Shown one piece after another: positions 18,776 through 29,308 of a DNA stretch of 64,000 bases. This DNA comes from Devosia sp. 1566 (GTDB lineage Bacteria > Pseudomonadota > Alphaproteobacteria > Rhizobiales > Devosiaceae): contig NZ_CP034767.1 of the NCBI RefSeq assembly GCF_004005995.1, forward strand, positions 1,550,001 to 1,614,000, written 5' to 3'. The translations under genes and the position numbers were made by a program. Positions within the stretch are counted from its first letter, which is position 1. Every line of letters begins with the position of its first letter. Under the pieces are notes generated by a model. That model ran no database searches. It saw only the letters and a list, made by a program, of their open reading frames with translations, and was not told the DNA's origin.

Positions 18776-20155
18776 ATGCAGGTTACCGAAACCCTCAATG
18801 AGGGCCTGAAGCGCAAGTTGAGCGTGACCATTCCAGCCCAGGACCTGGTGACGCGCCTTGATGCCAAGCTCGAAGAGCTCAAGGGCCAGGCCAACATCAA
18901 GGGCTTCCGTCCCGGCAAGGTGCCAATGTCTCACCTGCGCAAGATGTATGGCCGCTCGGCCATGTCCGAAGTGATGACGGACGCCATCAACACCACCGTG
19001 TCCGATGCGCTCGAAGAGCGCTCCGAGCGTGCGGCTGCCCAGCCCAAGGTTGACCTGCCCGACGATCAGGCCGTGATCAACGACGTGCTCGACGGCAAGG
19101 CCGACCTGGCGTTTGAAGTTGAATACGAGATCCTGCCCCCGGTTGAGCTGTCTGACCTCAATGGCATCAAGCTGGTCAAGCCGGTGGTCGAGATCACTGA
19201 CGAGGAGCTCGACGCGGAAGTTAATCGCGTTTTTGCCCAGAACCGCGGCTATACCGACAAGGGCGACGACGCCGTTGTGGAAAATGGCGACCGGCTGGGC
19301 CTGAGCTTTGTCGGCAAGATCGACGGCGAACCCTTTGAAGGCGGCACCTCCGACCACGCCCATCTTACCGTTGGCGCTGGCGAATTCATCCCCGGCTTTG
19401 AAGAGCAGCTCATCGGCTTCAAGAAGAACGAGACCCGCGAAATCGAGGTCACCTTCCCTGAGGATTACCAGAGCGCCGAACTGGCCGGCAAGAAGGCGAC
19501 CTTCGAGGTCACCGTGCTGCATATCGATGGCCCCAACACCGGCGAGCTGGATGACGAGTTCGCCAAGCGCCTCGGCCTCGAGAATGTTGCCGCACTGCGC
19601 GACGCTGTGAAGTCGCAGATGCAGTCCGCGCTGGAATCGATGAGCCGTCAGCACGTCAAGCGCCAGATCCTGGATGCGCTGGATGAAGGCCACAAGTTCG
19701 ACGTTCCTGCCCAGCTGGTTGATGCCGAGTTCAACACGATCTGGAACCGCGTCGTGCACGAAATCGAGCACCACGGTCGGTCCTTCGAAGACGAAGGCAC
19801 CACGGAAGAAGCTGCCCGCGAGCAGTATCGCACGATCGCCGAGCGTCGCGTGCGCCTTGGGCTGGTTGTCGCCGAAATCGGCAACAAGAACGAAGTAAAT
19901 GTCACCGACGAAGAGCACCAGCAGGCATTGATCGCCGAAGTGCGTCGCTTCCCGGGTCAGGAACAGCAGGTTTACGATTATTATCGCAAGAACCCGCAGG
20001 CTCTGGCAGGCCTCCGTGCCCCCGTGTTCGAGAACAAGGTCGTTGACTATGTCATGGGTCTGGCTGAGCAGACCGAGCAGAAGATGACCCGCGCCGAACT
20101 GGCCAAGCTCATCCAGGCCGACGAGGACGATGTCCCCGAAGAGCACCATCACTAA
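18776..20155 (+). CDS. tig: Trigger factor
   Basis: Ribosome-bound chaperone and peptidyl-prolyl isomerase that meets nascent chains at the exit tunnel. The 459 residues begin with the ribosome-binding domain and its signature GFRPGKVP (43-50). The FKBP-like PPIase domain follows at about 165-245, then the C-terminal chaperone domain ending in acidic and histidine residues (DDVPEEHHH). The ATG at 18776 gives the usual MQVTETL start. It ends before a strong terminator. Confidence 0.97.
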   Translation: MQVTETLNEGLKRKLSVTIPAQDLVTRLDAKLEELKGQANIKGFRPGKVPMSHLRKMYGRSAMSEVMTDAINTTVSDALEERSERAAAQPKVDLPDDQAVINDVLDGKADLAFEVEYEILPPVELSDLNGIKLVKPVVEITDEELDAEVNRVFAQNRGYTDKGDDAVVENGDRLGLSFVGKIDGEPFEGGTSDHAHLTVGAGEFIPGFEEQLIGFKKNETREIEVTFPEDYQSAELAGKKATFEVTVLHIDGPNTGELDDEFAKRLGLENVAALRDAVKSQMQSALESMSRQHVKRQILDALDEGHKFDVPAQLVDAEFNTIWNRVVHEIEHHGRSFEDEGTTEEAAREQYRTIAERRVRLGLVVAEIGNKNEVNVTDEEHQQALIAEVRRFPGQEQQVYDYYRKNPQALAGLRAPVFENKVVDYVMGLAEQTEQKMTRAELAKLIQADEDDVPEEHHH

Positions 20156-20174
20156 GGGCGCAGCCCTTCACCAG

Positions 20175-20199
20175 AGCCGCCCTTCGGGGCGGCTTTTTT
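20175..20199 (+). terminator. Intrinsic terminator of tig
   Basis: AGCCGCCC-TTCG-GGGCGGCT followed by six T residues, 20 bases after the tig stop codon. Confidence 0.92.
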
Positions 20200-20221
20200 G
20201 TCAGCCTGTCCACCAGCCCGC

Positions 20222-21724
20222 ATGAGCCGCACCATGACCAGCGCCCACCCCGATGTTTTGCTTACACCGCGGCAAATGGGCGAGGCCGACCGAGCCGCCG
20301 CCGAAGCGGGGATCAAGACGCTGCGGTTGATGGAAGCGGCGGGCCAAGCGGTGGCCGACGCGATCGTCGACCGCTATTATCAACGCTCCGTGCTGGTGCT
20401 GTGTGGTCCCGGCAATAACGGGGGCGATGGCTTTGTGGTCGCCCGGTTGCTCAAGCAGCGCGGCTGGCCAGTGCAGTTGCGCCTTCTGGGCGAGCGCGAA
20501 GCGCTGCGGGGCGACGCGGCGCAGATGGCGGCGCAATGGACCGGGCGGATCGAGCGGCCCTCGCCAAGCGACATTTCGGAGGCCGACCTCATCGTGGATG
20601 CGGTGCTGGGGGCCGGGCTTGATCGGGACGTGGCCGGCGAACTGCATAGCCTCTTTGAAATCATCAACGGCAGCGGGCTGCCGGTGGTGAGCATCGACAT
20701 TCCGAGTGGCGTTGACGGTGCGACGGGTGCGGTGCGCGGCGTCGCCATCAAGGCGCAAACGACGGTGACCTTTTTCCGGCTCAAGCCGGGTCACCTGCTG
20801 CTGCCCGGACGAGCGCTTTGCGGCGAGGTGGTGCTGGGCGATATCGGCATCCCCGAGGCTGTGCTGGGGCCCATCGATGCGCAGACCTGGAAGAATGGTC
20901 CAACACTTTGGTCGCTGCCGGTGGATGAGCCGGCGGGCAACAAATATCACCGCGGCCATTGCGTGGTGGTGTCGGGCGAGCCGCTGCAAACCGGGGCTTC
21001 GCGCCTAGCAGCGCTGGGGGCCTTCCGTGCCGGGGCGGGGCTGGTGTCGCTGACCGGTACGCCCGAGGCGCTGGCGGTGCATGCGGCGCATGTCACCGCC
21101 ATCATGCTCAAGCCGGCCGCGGACCCGCAGGCATTGGCGCAATTATTGGAGGACAAGCGGATCAATGCCGTGGTGGCGGGGCCAGCAGCAGGGGTGGGTC
21201 CAACAACTGCGGACAATGTGCTGGCCGTGCTCGCCTCGGGCGCTGCGGCAGTGCTGGATGCCGATGCGTTGACCAGTTTTGCCGATGAACCCGAGCGACT
21301 GTTTGCGGCAGTGCGGGCCAATCCGGAGCGGGCAGTGGTGGTAACACCGCACGAAGGTGAGTTCGAGCGCCTGTTTGGGCAATTGGCTGGTGGGAAGCTC
21401 GAGCGGGCGCGAGTTGCTGCGGCACAATCAGGCGCTGTCGTCGTGCTCAAGGGCAGCGATACGGTGGTGGCGGCGCCGGATGGGCGGGCTGTGATCAATG
21501 CCAATGCACCAAGCTGGCTCGGAACCGCGGGCTCAGGCGATGTGCTGGCGGGGATGATTGCTGGTCTGATGGGGCAGGGCATGCCCGGTTGGGAAGCGGC
21601 GGCGGCCGGCGTGTGGTTGCACGCTGAAGCTGCCAACCACTTTGGTGGCCCCGGCATGCTGAGCGAAGACCTGCCAGGGCTGCTTCCGGGGGTGCTGCGC
21701 GCACTGAGCGCACCGGCTGGCTGA
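20222..21724 (+). CDS. nnr: Bifunctional NAD(P)H-hydrate epimerase / ADP-dependent dehydratase
   Basis: Repairs damaged hydrated NAD(P)H. The N-terminal epimerase (YjeF_N) half spans roughly residues 10-215 with the [15 protein letters not shown] signature. The C-terminal ribokinase-fold dehydratase half (about 230-495) ends with [19 protein letters not shown]. The ATG at 20222 is taken; the ATG at 20234 is equally possible, as neither has a good ribosome site. It follows tig. Confidence 0.93.
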   Translation: MSRTMTSAHPDVLLTPRQMGEADRAAAEAGIKTLRLMEAAGQAVADAIVDRYYQRSVLVLCGPGNNGGDGFVVARLLKQRGWPVQLRLLGEREALRGDAAQMAAQWTGRIERPSPSDISEADLIVDAVLGAGLDRDVAGELHSLFEIINGSGLPVVSIDIPSGVDGATGAVRGVAIKAQTTVTFFRLKPGHLLLPGRALCGEVVLGDIGIPEAVLGPIDAQTWKNGPTLWSLPVDEPAGNKYHRGHCVVVSGEPLQTGASRLAALGAFRAGAGLVSLTGTPEALAVHAAHVTAIMLKPAADPQALAQLLEDKRINAVVAGPAAGVGPTTADNVLAVLASGAAAVLDADALTSFADEPERLFAAVRANPERAVVVTPHEGEFERLFGQLAGGKLERARVAAAQSGAVVVLKGSDTVVAAPDGRAVINANAPSWLGTAGSGDVLAGMIAGLMGQGMPGWEAAAAGVWLHAEAANHFGGPGMLSEDLPGLLPGVLRALSAPAG

Positions 21725-21788
21725 GCTTGGCCCTTGCGCGGGCGGGAAAATTCGCTAACCCATGCGCCAACACTAAAGGAAGGCCAAG

Positions 21789-22019
21789 ATGAGCGATTTG
21801 ACCCTCAGCCAAGCCATGGACAATGTTTATGCCTCGCTGCGCGCCAACAACGAGGATATCGATCTTCACATTGCCGCGCTCAAGGGGGCGCTGGACCGTG
21901 AGGGATTAAAGGCCGCGACCTTCGAGCCCGCCAAGTTGGCGCAGAACAATCGCCAGGGCCGCAAGACCATGCAGGCCTATTTCCGCAAGCGCGGTGTGGC
22001 GGTGGAATTCGCCTCCTGA
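21789..22019 (+). CDS. Conserved small hypothetical protein
   Basis: A 76-residue soluble protein starting at an ATG behind GGAAGG. The middle is charged and helical (LRANNEDIDLHIAALKGALDREG) and the end is NNRQGRKTMQAYFRKRGVAVEF. I believe similar short proteins occur in other Hyphomicrobiales, but I do not know a function. It lies between nnr and clpP with its own ribosome site, and its composition matches neighbouring genes. Confidence 0.7.
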   Translation: MSDLTLSQAMDNVYASLRANNEDIDLHIAALKGALDREGLKAATFEPAKLAQNNRQGRKTMQAYFRKRGVAVEFAS

Positions 22020-22159
22020 CGGGCCCGCTATTTACCTTGGATGCGTTGTGCGTTGCTCCACTATTGAACCGCGCCCCAATGCCGCCTATCTCTGGCCTTA
22101 CCGCGCGTTCATGCGGCATGGTCTGCAATCGGCTGTCGCGCTGATTCGAGTTTCAATGG

Positions 22160-22205
22160 CACGGTCCCCGGACCCTGGATGTCCGGTTTTCGGACGCGGA
22201 CCGTG
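22160..22205. other. Inverted repeat in the clpP leader
   Basis: CACGGTCC (22160-22167) and GGACCGTG (22198-22205) are perfect complements, and an inner TCCG-GTTTT-CGGA hairpin sits between them. The structure ends 60 bases before the clpP start. It could be a terminator for the upstream gene without a long T tract, or a regulatory leader; neither is shown. Confidence 0.45.
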
Positions 22206-22265
22206 TTTCAACCAAGAGGGCTGACCGGTTTTCCACGCGATCCGGAACAGCAAAGGGGCATCTTA

Positions 22266-22892
22266 ATGCAAGATCCACACGATCTTTATATGAACACGCT
22301 TGTTCCCATGGTGGTGGAGCAATCCAACCGCGGCGAACGCGCCTTCGATATCTACTCGCGCCTGCTGCGCGAGCGTATCATCTTCGTGACCGGCGTGGTC
22401 GAAGACAACATGGCGAGCCTGATCGTCGCACAGTTGCTGTTTCTGGAATCGGAAAACCCGAAAAAGGAAATCGCGCTTTACATCAACTCGCCCGGTGGCG
22501 TGGTGACGGCTGGTTTGAGCATCTATGACACCATGCAGTTCATCCGCCCGGCCGTTGCCACGATGGTGATGGGGCAGGCGGCATCCATGGGTTCGCTTCT
22601 GCTTGCTGCCGGCGAAGCGGGTATGCGCACTTCGCTGCCCAATTCGCGCGTCATGGTCCACCAGCCTTCCGGCGGCTTCCAGGGCCAGGTGACGGACATC
22701 CTGATCCATGCCAAGGAAGTTGAAGGCCTCAAGCGCCGCCTCAACCAGATCTACGAAAAGCACACTGGCCGTACCTATGAGGAAATCGAGCACGCCCTTG
22801 AGCGCGACCGGTTCCTGTCGCCCGAAGAAGCCAAGACCTTTGGCCTTATCGACAGCGTGCTGGAAAAGCGCGCTGTTCCGGACGCGGTTTGA
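22266..22892 (+). CDS. clpP: ATP-dependent Clp protease proteolytic subunit
   Basis: Serine protease that forms a double heptameric chamber and works with ClpX or ClpA. The 208 residues have the triad Ser107 (GQAASMG), His132 (MVHQPSGG) and Asp181 ([11 protein letters not shown]). The ATG at 22266 follows AAAGGGGC. Its frame is open 29 codons further upstream, but that part is unlike ClpP. clpX follows after 170 bases that contain hairpins. Confidence 0.97.
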   Translation: MQDPHDLYMNTLVPMVVEQSNRGERAFDIYSRLLRERIIFVTGVVEDNMASLIVAQLLFLESENPKKEIALYINSPGGVVTAGLSIYDTMQFIRPAVATMVMGQAASMGSLLLAAGEAGMRTSLPNSRVMVHQPSGGFQGQVTDILIHAKEVEGLKRRLNQIYEKHTGRTYEEIEHALERDRFLSPEEAKTFGLIDSVLEKRAVPDAV

Positions 22893-23062
22893 TCCCCGCT
22901 GTCCACACCAATGAGCATGCGCCCGCAACTGTGACTTGCGTTCAATTGCACCCAGCCGGATCGGCCTTTAAGGTCGGTTCGGCTTAGACTTTCTTTAGGC
23001 TCGAGCGTTACCGTCACCGATAACGCTTATTTTGGGGGTGTTCCGCCCCCGGGAGTGACTGG

Positions 23063-24340
23063 ATGTCCAAAGAGACAACGAACGGCGAAACCTCAAAGAA
23101 CACGCTTTATTGCTCGTTCTGCGGGAAATCCCAGCACGAGGTTCGCAAGCTGATTGCCGGTCCGACCGTGTTCATCTGCGATGAATGCGTCGAGCTGTGC
23201 ATGGACATCATCCGCGAAGAGAACAAGACCTCCATGGTCAAGTCCTCCGATGGCGTGCCGACCCCTGCCGATATCTGCAAGGTGCTCGACGACTATGTCA
23301 TCGGCCAGTTCCGCGCCAAGCGCGTGCTCTCCGTGGCTGTCCACAACCACTATAAGCGTCTGCATCACGCGAGCAAAAATCAGGATGTCGAGCTTTCCAA
23401 GAGCAACATCCTGCTGATTGGTCCGACCGGTTCGGGCAAGACCCTGCTCGCGCAGACGCTGGCACGCATCCTTGATGTGCCCTTCACCATGGCCGACGCC
23501 ACCACACTGACCGAAGCCGGTTATGTGGGTGAGGACGTGGAGAACATCATCCTCAAGCTGCTGCAGTCCGCCGACTACAACGTCGAGAAGGCCCAGCGGG
23601 GCATCGTTTATATCGACGAAGTCGACAAGATCTCGCGCAAGTCCGACAACCCCTCGATCACCCGTGACGTTTCGGGCGAGGGCGTGCAGCAGGCCCTGCT
23701 CAAGATCATGGAAGGCACCGTGGCCTCGGTACCGCCCCAGGGTGGTCGCAAGCACCCGCAGCAGGAATTCCTGCAGGTGGACACGACCAATATCCTGTTC
23801 ATCTGCGGCGGCGCCTTTGCGGGTCTGGAAAAGATTATCTCGGCACGTGGCGAAGGCTCGGGCATCGGCTTTTCGGCCACCGTCAAGGATCCCAACGACC
23901 GTCGCGTTGGTCAGGTGCTTGCCGATGTTGCTCCCGAGGATCTGGTGCGCTTTGGCTTGATCCCGGAATTCATCGGCCGTCTGCCGGTGCTGGCGACGCT
24001 GGAAGACCTCGACATCGCCGCGCTGATCGAAATCCTGACCGCGCCCAAGAACGCCCTCGTGCGTCAGTATCAGCGCCTGTTCCAGATGGAAGACGTGGAA
24101 CTGACCTTCCATGAGGATGCGCTCAAGGCGATTGCCGAGAAGGCCATCGAGCGCAAGACCGGTGCTCGCGGCCTCCGCTCGATCATGGAAGCGATCCTCC
24201 TGGACACCATGTACGATCTGCCTTCGCTTGAAGGCGTTGAGGAAGTGGTGATCAGCGAGGAAGTGGTGCGGGGCAAGGATGTTCGTCCGCTCTACATCTA
24301 TTCCGATCGCAAGAAGGAAGACATGCCCGCCGGGGCCTAA
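23063..24340 (+). CDS. clpX: ATP-dependent Clp protease ATP-binding subunit ClpX
   Basis: AAA+ unfoldase that feeds substrates to ClpP; in alphaproteobacteria it also governs the cell cycle. The 425 residues start with a zinc-binding domain (Cys17, Cys20, Cys39, Cys42). The AAA+ module with GPTGSGKT near residue 120 and the YIDEVDK Walker B follow. The IGF loop for ClpP docking is expected near the SGIGFSATV stretch. The upstream spacer has a GGGGGTG-TTC-CGCCCCC hairpin next to the ribosome site. Confidence 0.97.
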   Translation: MSKETTNGETSKNTLYCSFCGKSQHEVRKLIAGPTVFICDECVELCMDIIREENKTSMVKSSDGVPTPADICKVLDDYVIGQFRAKRVLSVAVHNHYKRLHHASKNQDVELSKSNILLIGPTGSGKTLLAQTLARILDVPFTMADATTLTEAGYVGEDVENIILKLLQSADYNVEKAQRGIVYIDEVDKISRKSDNPSITRDVSGEGVQQALLKIMEGTVASVPPQGGRKHPQQEFLQVDTTNILFICGGAFAGLEKIISARGEGSGIGFSATVKDPNDRRVGQVLADVAPEDLVRFGLIPEFIGRLPVLATLEDLDIAALIEILTAPKNALVRQYQRLFQMEDVELTFHEDALKAIAEKAIERKTGARGLRSIMEAILLDTMYDLPSLEGVEEVVISEEVVRGKDVRPLYIYSDRKKEDMPAGA

Positions 24341-24361
24341 CACCGGCGCGATACAAGATCG

Positions 24362-24389
24362 AAACGCCGGGCTTTGTGCCCGGCGTTTT
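24362..24389 (+). terminator. Intrinsic terminator of clpX
   Basis: AAACGCCGGGC-TTTGT-GCCCGGCGTTTT, 22 bases after the clpX stop codon. It separates clpPX from lon. Confidence 0.9.
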
Positions 24390-24582
24390 CGTTTGCGGCT
24401 CCTTGCCGCGCCCCAGGCAAGCAGCCGTCCGTGGTTAACAAAAACGTAACCCCCATGGCATTGAACTGCAGATAACCCGAGCCAATATAGGTGTCATGGA
24501 TAGGGGGCGCGCTGGCACCGGTAACGCCGATGGCGAGGGACACCCCAGCTCTTTTTCAAGGCTCTCGCGCCGAAAAGAATAG

Positions 24583-24610
24583 CTTGTGGCGTGCCAGCAC
24601 AAACCTATTT
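24583..24610 (+). promoter_or_regulatory. RpoH (heat-shock sigma-32) promoter of lon
   Basis: CTTG at 24583-24586 and CTATTT at 24605-24610 are separated by 18 bases, matching the alphaproteobacterial RpoH consensus CTTG-N17/18-CYTATNT. The site lies about 95 bases before the lon start, fitting heat induction of this protease. The rest of 24390-24703 holds no gene; a weaker sigma-70-like pair (TTGAAC, 17 bases, AATATA) is seen near 24462-24490. Confidence 0.65.
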
Positions 24611-24703
24611 ATTAATGAGATTCAGCCCAGCATCCTCTTGGGCTGTCTGCAATGGGTGCGCTACCCATCACCCCACCTCGGCGCACCCTCGAAAGGAATA
24701 AAG

Positions 24704-27136
24704 ATGACGGACGTCAATCCCGCCGCTGGCGACACCAGCCGTGACCGGGTTTACCCAGTCCTCCCCTTGCGCGACATCGTCGTATTCCCCGGCATGATCG
24801 TGCCGCTGTTCGTGGGCCGCGAGAAGTCGGTCAAGGCTCTCGAAGAGGTCATGCGCGACGACAAGCACATTCTTGTTGTGACCCAGAAGAATGCCCAGGA
24901 CGATGATCCGGCCCCTGACCAGATCTACGCCACTGGTACCATCGCGACCGTTTTGCAGCTGCTCAAGCTTCCCGATGGCACGGTCAAGGTGCTGGTTGAA
25001 GGCCTGAGCCGCGCCACGATCGACCGCTATCTCCAGACCGTCGATTATTTCGAGGCCGAGGCATCGATCCTGCCTGAGCCCGAGGAAGATGCGACTGAAG
25101 TTGAGGCACTGGCTCGTTCGGCCCAGACCGAGTTCGAGAACTATGTGAAGCTCAACAAGAAGATCTCGGCCGAGGTCGTGGCCGCTGTTGGCCAGATCGA
25201 GAGCCATTCCAAGCTCGCCGACACCATTGCCAGCCATCTCGTGATCAAGATCAACGAGAAGGAAGACCTGCTGTCGACGGTTTCCGTTGCCGAGCGCTTC
25301 CAGAAGATTCTTGGCCTGATGGAAGGCGAGATCGGTGTTTTGCAGGTGGAAAAGCGCATCCGCTCCCGCGTCAAGCGGCAGATGGAGAAGACCCAGCGCG
25401 AGTACTATCTCAACGAGCAGATGAAGGCGATCCAGAAGGAACTGGGGGACGGCGAGGAAGGCTCGAACGAAATTGCCGAACTTGAGGACCGGATCAGCAA
25501 GACCAAGCTGAGCAAGGAAGCTCGCGCCAAGGCTGACGCCGAGGTCAAGAAGCTCAAGGCCATGAGCCCGATGTCGGCCGAAGCCACCGTGGTCCGGAAC
25601 TATCTCGACACCCTGCTCGGCCTGCCTTGGGGCAAGAAGAGCAAGGTCAAGCGCGATCTGGTTCTGGCCGAAAAGGTACTGGACGAGGATCACTATGGCC
25701 TCGACAAGGTCAAGGAACGTATCCTCGAGTACCTGGCAGTTCAGGGCCGTACCGGTTCGCTCAAGGGGCCGATCCTGTGCCTTGTTGGTCCTCCGGGTGT
25801 GGGCAAGACCTCGCTCGGCAAGTCCATTGCCAAGGCGACCGGACGTGAGTTCGTGCGCATGGCTTTGGGTGGTGTTCGGGACGAAGCCGAAATTCGCGGC
25901 CATCGCCGCACCTATATCGGCTCCATGCCTGGCAAGGTGATCCAGTCGCTCAAGAAGGTCGGCAAGTCCAACCCGCTCTTCCTGCTCGACGAGATCGACA
26001 AGATGGGCCAGGACTTCCGTGGGGATCCCTCCTCGGCACTGCTGGAAGTGCTCGATCCCGAGCAGAACCACACCTTTGCCGATCACTACCTCGAGGTCGA
26101 TTACGACCTTTCGGACGTGATGTTCGTGACCACCTCGAACACCTTGAACATCCCCGGGCCATTGATGGACCGCATGGAGATCATTCGCCTGTCGGGTTAC
26201 ACCGAACAGGAGAAGCACGCGATCGCCAAGCAGCACCTGATCCCCGAGACCCTCAAGGAAAACGGGCTGGCCCATGGCGAGTTTGAACTCTCCGACGAGA
26301 TGCTGACCGCCTTGATCCAGCGCTACACTCGCGAAGCGGGCGTGCGTAACCTCAAGCGTGAAATCAGCAAGCTGATGCGCAAGGCCGTGGCCGAGATCGT
26401 CAAGACCAAGGTCAAGAAGATCGTCATCGACGAGGAAAAGCTGACCCAGTATCTGGGCGCCGATATCTTCAAACATGGCGAGATCGAAGCCGAGCCGCAG
26501 GTCGGTCTGGTGACGGGCCTGGCCTGGACTTCGGTGGGTGGCGAATTGCTGACCATCGAAGGCGTGATGACGCCAGGCAAGGGCCGCATGACCGTTACCG
26601 GCAACATCAAGGAAGTGATGAAGGAGTCGCTGACGGCGGCAACCGCCTATGTCCGCTCTCGCTCAGTCGAATTCGGCATCAAGCCGCCGATGTTCGATAC
26701 CAGAGACATTCACGTCCACCTGCCTGAAGGGGCAACTCCCAAGGATGGTCCGTCCGCTGGTATCGGCCTCGCGACCGCCATCGTTTCGGTGATGACTGGC
26801 ATTCCGGTGCGCAATGATGTCGCCATGACCGGCGAGATCACGCTGCGGGGCAGGGTGCTGCCCATCGGTGGCCTCAAGGAAAAGCTCCTGGCGGCGCTGC
26901 GTGGCGGCATCAAGACGGTGCTGATCCCCGAGGAGAATGTCAGGGATCTCGCCGAGATCCCAGATATCGTCAAGGAAGGCATGGAAATCGTGCCAGTCTC
27001 GCGGATGGATCAGGTGATCGCCCGCGCCCTGGTACGCAAGCCCGAGGCTATTGAGTGGAACTTCGAGGATACGGTTCCGGCCGTGTCAACCACGGTTGAG
27101 GCCGCTGACGAGGGCCTCACTGGCGGCCTGCACTAA
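24704..27136 (+). CDS. lon: ATP-dependent protease Lon
   Basis: AAA+ serine protease that degrades misfolded and regulatory proteins. It is 810 residues: N-terminal substrate-binding domain ([13 protein letters not shown]), the AAA+ module with [13 protein letters not shown] and FLLDEIDK, and a C-terminal protease domain with the Ser-Lys dyad in KDGPSAG and [10 protein letters not shown]. The ATG at 24704 follows GAAAGGA; the frame is open further upstream but is not Lon-like there. Confidence 0.97.
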   Translation: MTDVNPAAGDTSRDRVYPVLPLRDIVVFPGMIVPLFVGREKSVKALEEVMRDDKHILVVTQKNAQDDDPAPDQIYATGTIATVLQLLKLPDGTVKVLVEGLSRATIDRYLQTVDYFEAEASILPEPEEDATEVEALARSAQTEFENYVKLNKKISAEVVAAVGQIESHSKLADTIASHLVIKINEKEDLLSTVSVAERFQKILGLMEGEIGVLQVEKRIRSRVKRQMEKTQREYYLNEQMKAIQKELGDGEEGSNEIAELEDRISKTKLSKEARAKADAEVKKLKAMSPMSAEATVVRNYLDTLLGLPWGKKSKVKRDLVLAEKVLDEDHYGLDKVKERILEYLAVQGRTGSLKGPILCLVGPPGVGKTSLGKSIAKATGREFVRMALGGVRDEAEIRGHRRTYIGSMPGKVIQSLKKVGKSNPLFLLDEIDKMGQDFRGDPSSALLEVLDPEQNHTFADHYLEVDYDLSDVMFVTTSNTLNIPGPLMDRMEIIRLSGYTEQEKHAIAKQHLIPETLKENGLAHGEFELSDEMLTALIQRYTREAGVRNLKREISKLMRKAVAEIVKTKVKKIVIDEEKLTQYLGADIFKHGEIEAEPQVGLVTGLAWTSVGGELLTIEGVMTPGKGRMTVTGNIKEVMKESLTAATAYVRSRSVEFGIKPPMFDTRDIHVHLPEGATPKDGPSAGIGLATAIVSVMTGIPVRNDVAMTGEITLRGRVLPIGGLKEKLLAALRGGIKTVLIPEENVRDLAEIPDIVKEGMEIVPVSRMDQVIARALVRKPEAIEWNFEDTVPAVSTTVEAADEGLTGGLH

Positions 27137-27159
27137 GCTCTGGTGCAAGAGTAAACAAG

Positions 27160-27194
27160 GCGGCGGTCTCCATCGGGGGCCGCCGCATTTTTTT
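27160..27194 (+). terminator. Intrinsic terminator of lon
   Basis: GCGGCGG and CCGCCGC form the stem, followed by A and seven T residues, 24 bases after lon. Confidence 0.88.
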
Positions 27195-27267
27195 GGCTGC
27201 TGACAGGCATTGTCATGCGTTTGGGATGTACTAGGCTGCCCGCCGCCGTGCCCCCGGAACCTGCCGC

Positions 27268-28455
27268 ATGAACAAACCCCTGGTCGTGATCCTTTCAGCA
27301 GTGACGCTGGACGCCATCGGCATCGGGCTGATTGCGCCTATCCTGCCCAGCTTGCTGCGCGAGGTGGCCCATCAGGGCGATGTGACGCTGCTCTACGGGC
27401 TGCTGATCGCCCTTTATGCGACCATGCAGTTTATCTGTTCGCCCATTCTCGGCGTGCTCAGCGACCGCTTCGGGCGCCGCCCGGTGTTGATCCTGTCGCT
27501 GTGCGGCGCGGCGCTCGATTACGTGCTGATGGCCTTGGCGCCCAACCTGCTGTTCCTGGTGGTCGGGCGGGCGATCGCCGGCATCACCGCGGCCAACATG
27601 GCGGTGGCTTCGGCCTATATCACCGACATATCTCCCGAAGATCAGCGCGCGCGGCGCTTTGGCTATTTCCATGCCATGTGGGGAATCGGCTTTATCGTCG
27701 GGCCGGTGCTGGGCGGCGTATTGGGGGAATATTGGCTGCGGGCGCCATTCATCGCCGCGGCTCTTCTCAACGCACTCAATTGCGCGCTGGCCTTCTTCGT
27801 GCTGCCCGAATCGCACCATGTGCGTGGCACGGCCCGGTTCAGCTGGACTACGCTGAACCCGTTCCTGCCGCTAGGCTGGGCGCTGAGCTTTCGCGCGCTA
27901 ATCCCGCTGATAGCCATTCTGATGATCATGATGTTTGTCGGTCAGATGTACGGCGTCGTTTGGGTGTTGTTCGGCGAAGATCAGTTCAGCTGGAGCCCGC
28001 TCACCATTGGGCTGTCGCTGGCCGCCTTTGGCGTCTTCCATGCCGGCGCCCAGGCGTTTCTCACCGGCCCAGTGGTGACACGGTTTGGCGAACGCGCATC
28101 GCTGCTGATCGGCTTTTCGGCCGAAGTATTCTGCCTCGTTGTGCTCGCCTTTGCGGGCCTGGGCTGGGTGATGTTCGCCCTGATGCCGCTGTTTGCCGTG
28201 GGCGGCGTTGGCATGCCCGCCCTGCAGTCGCTGATCACGCGCCAGGTGGATGCCGAGCGGCAGGGCCAGTTGCAGGGCGTTCTGGCCAGTCTGGTCAGTT
28301 TGACCTCGGTGTTCGGGCCACTGTTTTTCAGCCTCGCCTATGCCGGGGTGCGGGGCGATTGGCCGGGGGCAATCTGGCTGGTCGGCGCGGCAATCTATTG
28401 TTTGGCGCTGCCGCTGATGTTCGGGCTGCGCAAGCTGGCTCCTGCGGGGGCGTAA
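27268..28455 (+). CDS. TetA-like major facilitator efflux transporter
   Basis: A 395-residue inner-membrane drug/proton antiporter of the MFS DHA1 (TetA) group, with 12 predicted helices. Motif A LSDRFGRRP (64-72) lies between helices 2 and 3, an aspartate sits in helix 1 (LDAIGIG) and the motif C-like stretch is GPVLGGVLG. Tetracycline is the best-known substrate of the group, but that cannot be assigned here. The gene stands between lon and hupB, which are neighbours in many alphaproteobacteria, so it is probably a later insertion. Its own start at 27268 has only a weak ribosome site. Confidence 0.85.
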   Translation: MNKPLVVILSAVTLDAIGIGLIAPILPSLLREVAHQGDVTLLYGLLIALYATMQFICSPILGVLSDRFGRRPVLILSLCGAALDYVLMALAPNLLFLVVGRAIAGITAANMAVASAYITDISPEDQRARRFGYFHAMWGIGFIVGPVLGGVLGEYWLRAPFIAAALLNALNCALAFFVLPESHHVRGTARFSWTTLNPFLPLGWALSFRALIPLIAILMIMMFVGQMYGVVWVLFGEDQFSWSPLTIGLSLAAFGVFHAGAQAFLTGPVVTRFGERASLLIGFSAEVFCLVVLAFAGLGWVMFALMPLFAVGGVGMPALQSLITRQVDAERQGQLQGVLASLVSLTSVFGPLFFSLAYAGVRGDWPGAIWLVGAAIYCLALPLMFGLRKLAPAGA

Positions 28456-28652
28456 CCGACCGATTCTGGGGATTTTTCCCTCGGAAAAGCGCGGTGGAAG
28501 TCTTGCCCACCCTGATTTTCCCGTTCATTAACAGCTTGAGCGCGTCAGTCAGGAAAAGCCCCGGCTGCCTTGCGTCCTGGGCGGAATCGCCCAAGGGTGC
28601 CGCCATTTCCATGCTCGCCGTCAACGGCGGCCATTCTCTGTGAGGAAACGCT

Positions 28653-28931
28653 ATGAACAAAAACGATTTGGTTGGCGTCGTTGCTGACAAGGCCACGATT
28701 ACCAAGGCACAGGCTGCCGAGGCCGTGGATGCAGTGTTCGAAGCCATTGCCGAGTCCCTCAAGGCTGGAGACGAAGTTCGTCTCGTGGGTTTTGGTACCT
28801 TTGCCGTCTCGCGCCGCAAGGCATCCACCGGCCGTAACCCTGCGACCGGCGCCGAGATCAGCATTCCTGAGTCCAACCAGGCCAAGTTCAAGCCAGGCAA
28901 GGGTCTCAAGGACGCGCTGAACCCCGCCTGA
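28653..28931 (+). CDS. hupB: DNA-binding protein HU
   Basis: Small histone-like nucleoid protein, 92 residues. The dimerisation helices come first (MNKNDLVGVVADKA). VRLVGFGTF and the DNA-binding arm with GRNPATGAEI follow; the arm is the family's strongest signature. The ATG at 28653 follows GTGAGGAAACGCT. It ends before a terminator and tRNA-Val, as in many related genomes. Confidence 0.96.
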   Translation: MNKNDLVGVVADKATITKAQAAEAVDAVFEAIAESLKAGDEVRLVGFGTFAVSRRKASTGRNPATGAEISIPESNQAKFKPGKGLKDALNPA

Positions 28932-28948
28932 ACCAGAAAACTTCTTGG

Positions 28949-28981
28949 GGCTCCGCCTGCGTTTCGCGGCGGGGCCTTTTT
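28949..28981 (+). terminator. Intrinsic terminator of hupB
   Basis: GGCTCCGCC pairs with GGCGGGGCC (one G-T pair) and runs into TTTTT. Confidence 0.85.
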
Positions 28982-29053
28982 CTTTGGGGATTTGCGGTTG
29001 ACGCGCCCGGTCGCGCACCCTAATCAATGCCCTGCACCGGCCAAACGGCCTGT

Positions 29054-29129
29054 GGGCGATTAGCTCAGTTGGTAGAGCGCCTCGTTTACACCGAGGATGT
29101 CGGCGGTTCGAGTCCGTCATCGCCCACCA
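29054..29129 (+). tRNA. tRNA-Val (anticodon TAC)
   Basis: A 76-base cloverleaf: acceptor GGGCGAT/ATCGCCC, D arm TAGCTCAGTTGGTAGAGC, anticodon stem-loop CCTCG-TTTACAC-CGAGG, T arm GGTTCGAGTCC, and encoded CCA. No second copy of its 3' end was found in the window, so there is no sign of an integration-site duplication. Confidence 0.97.
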
Positions 29130-29308
29130 TTCCCCTTCTCGCAAACTCTCTCTAGCGTTTGGCGACCACCGCTCGCCTGCAAGACATGGGAATAGCCTTG
29201 CGTTGTCCTCGCAGGCCATGCGTCAGCAGGAACTGACAGCATCATCAAAGCATCTGTTGAACTCATCCGGGCTGCAGCCGTTCAGGGGGAGCAACCCACG
29301 GAGTGGCG

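Noticed and set aside
24668..26476. Roughly 600-codon minus-strand frame opposite lon
   Set aside because: Shadow of lon, with no ribosome site and no family likeness.
27210..28643. Longer plus-strand frame over the TetA-like gene
   Set aside because: Out of frame with the transporter, which has full MFS motifs; this reading is Arg/Ala-rich noise.
29054..29129. tRNA-Val as an integration site of a mobile element
   Set aside because: No integrase, no second copy of the tRNA 3' end and no insertion sequence could be found in the window.
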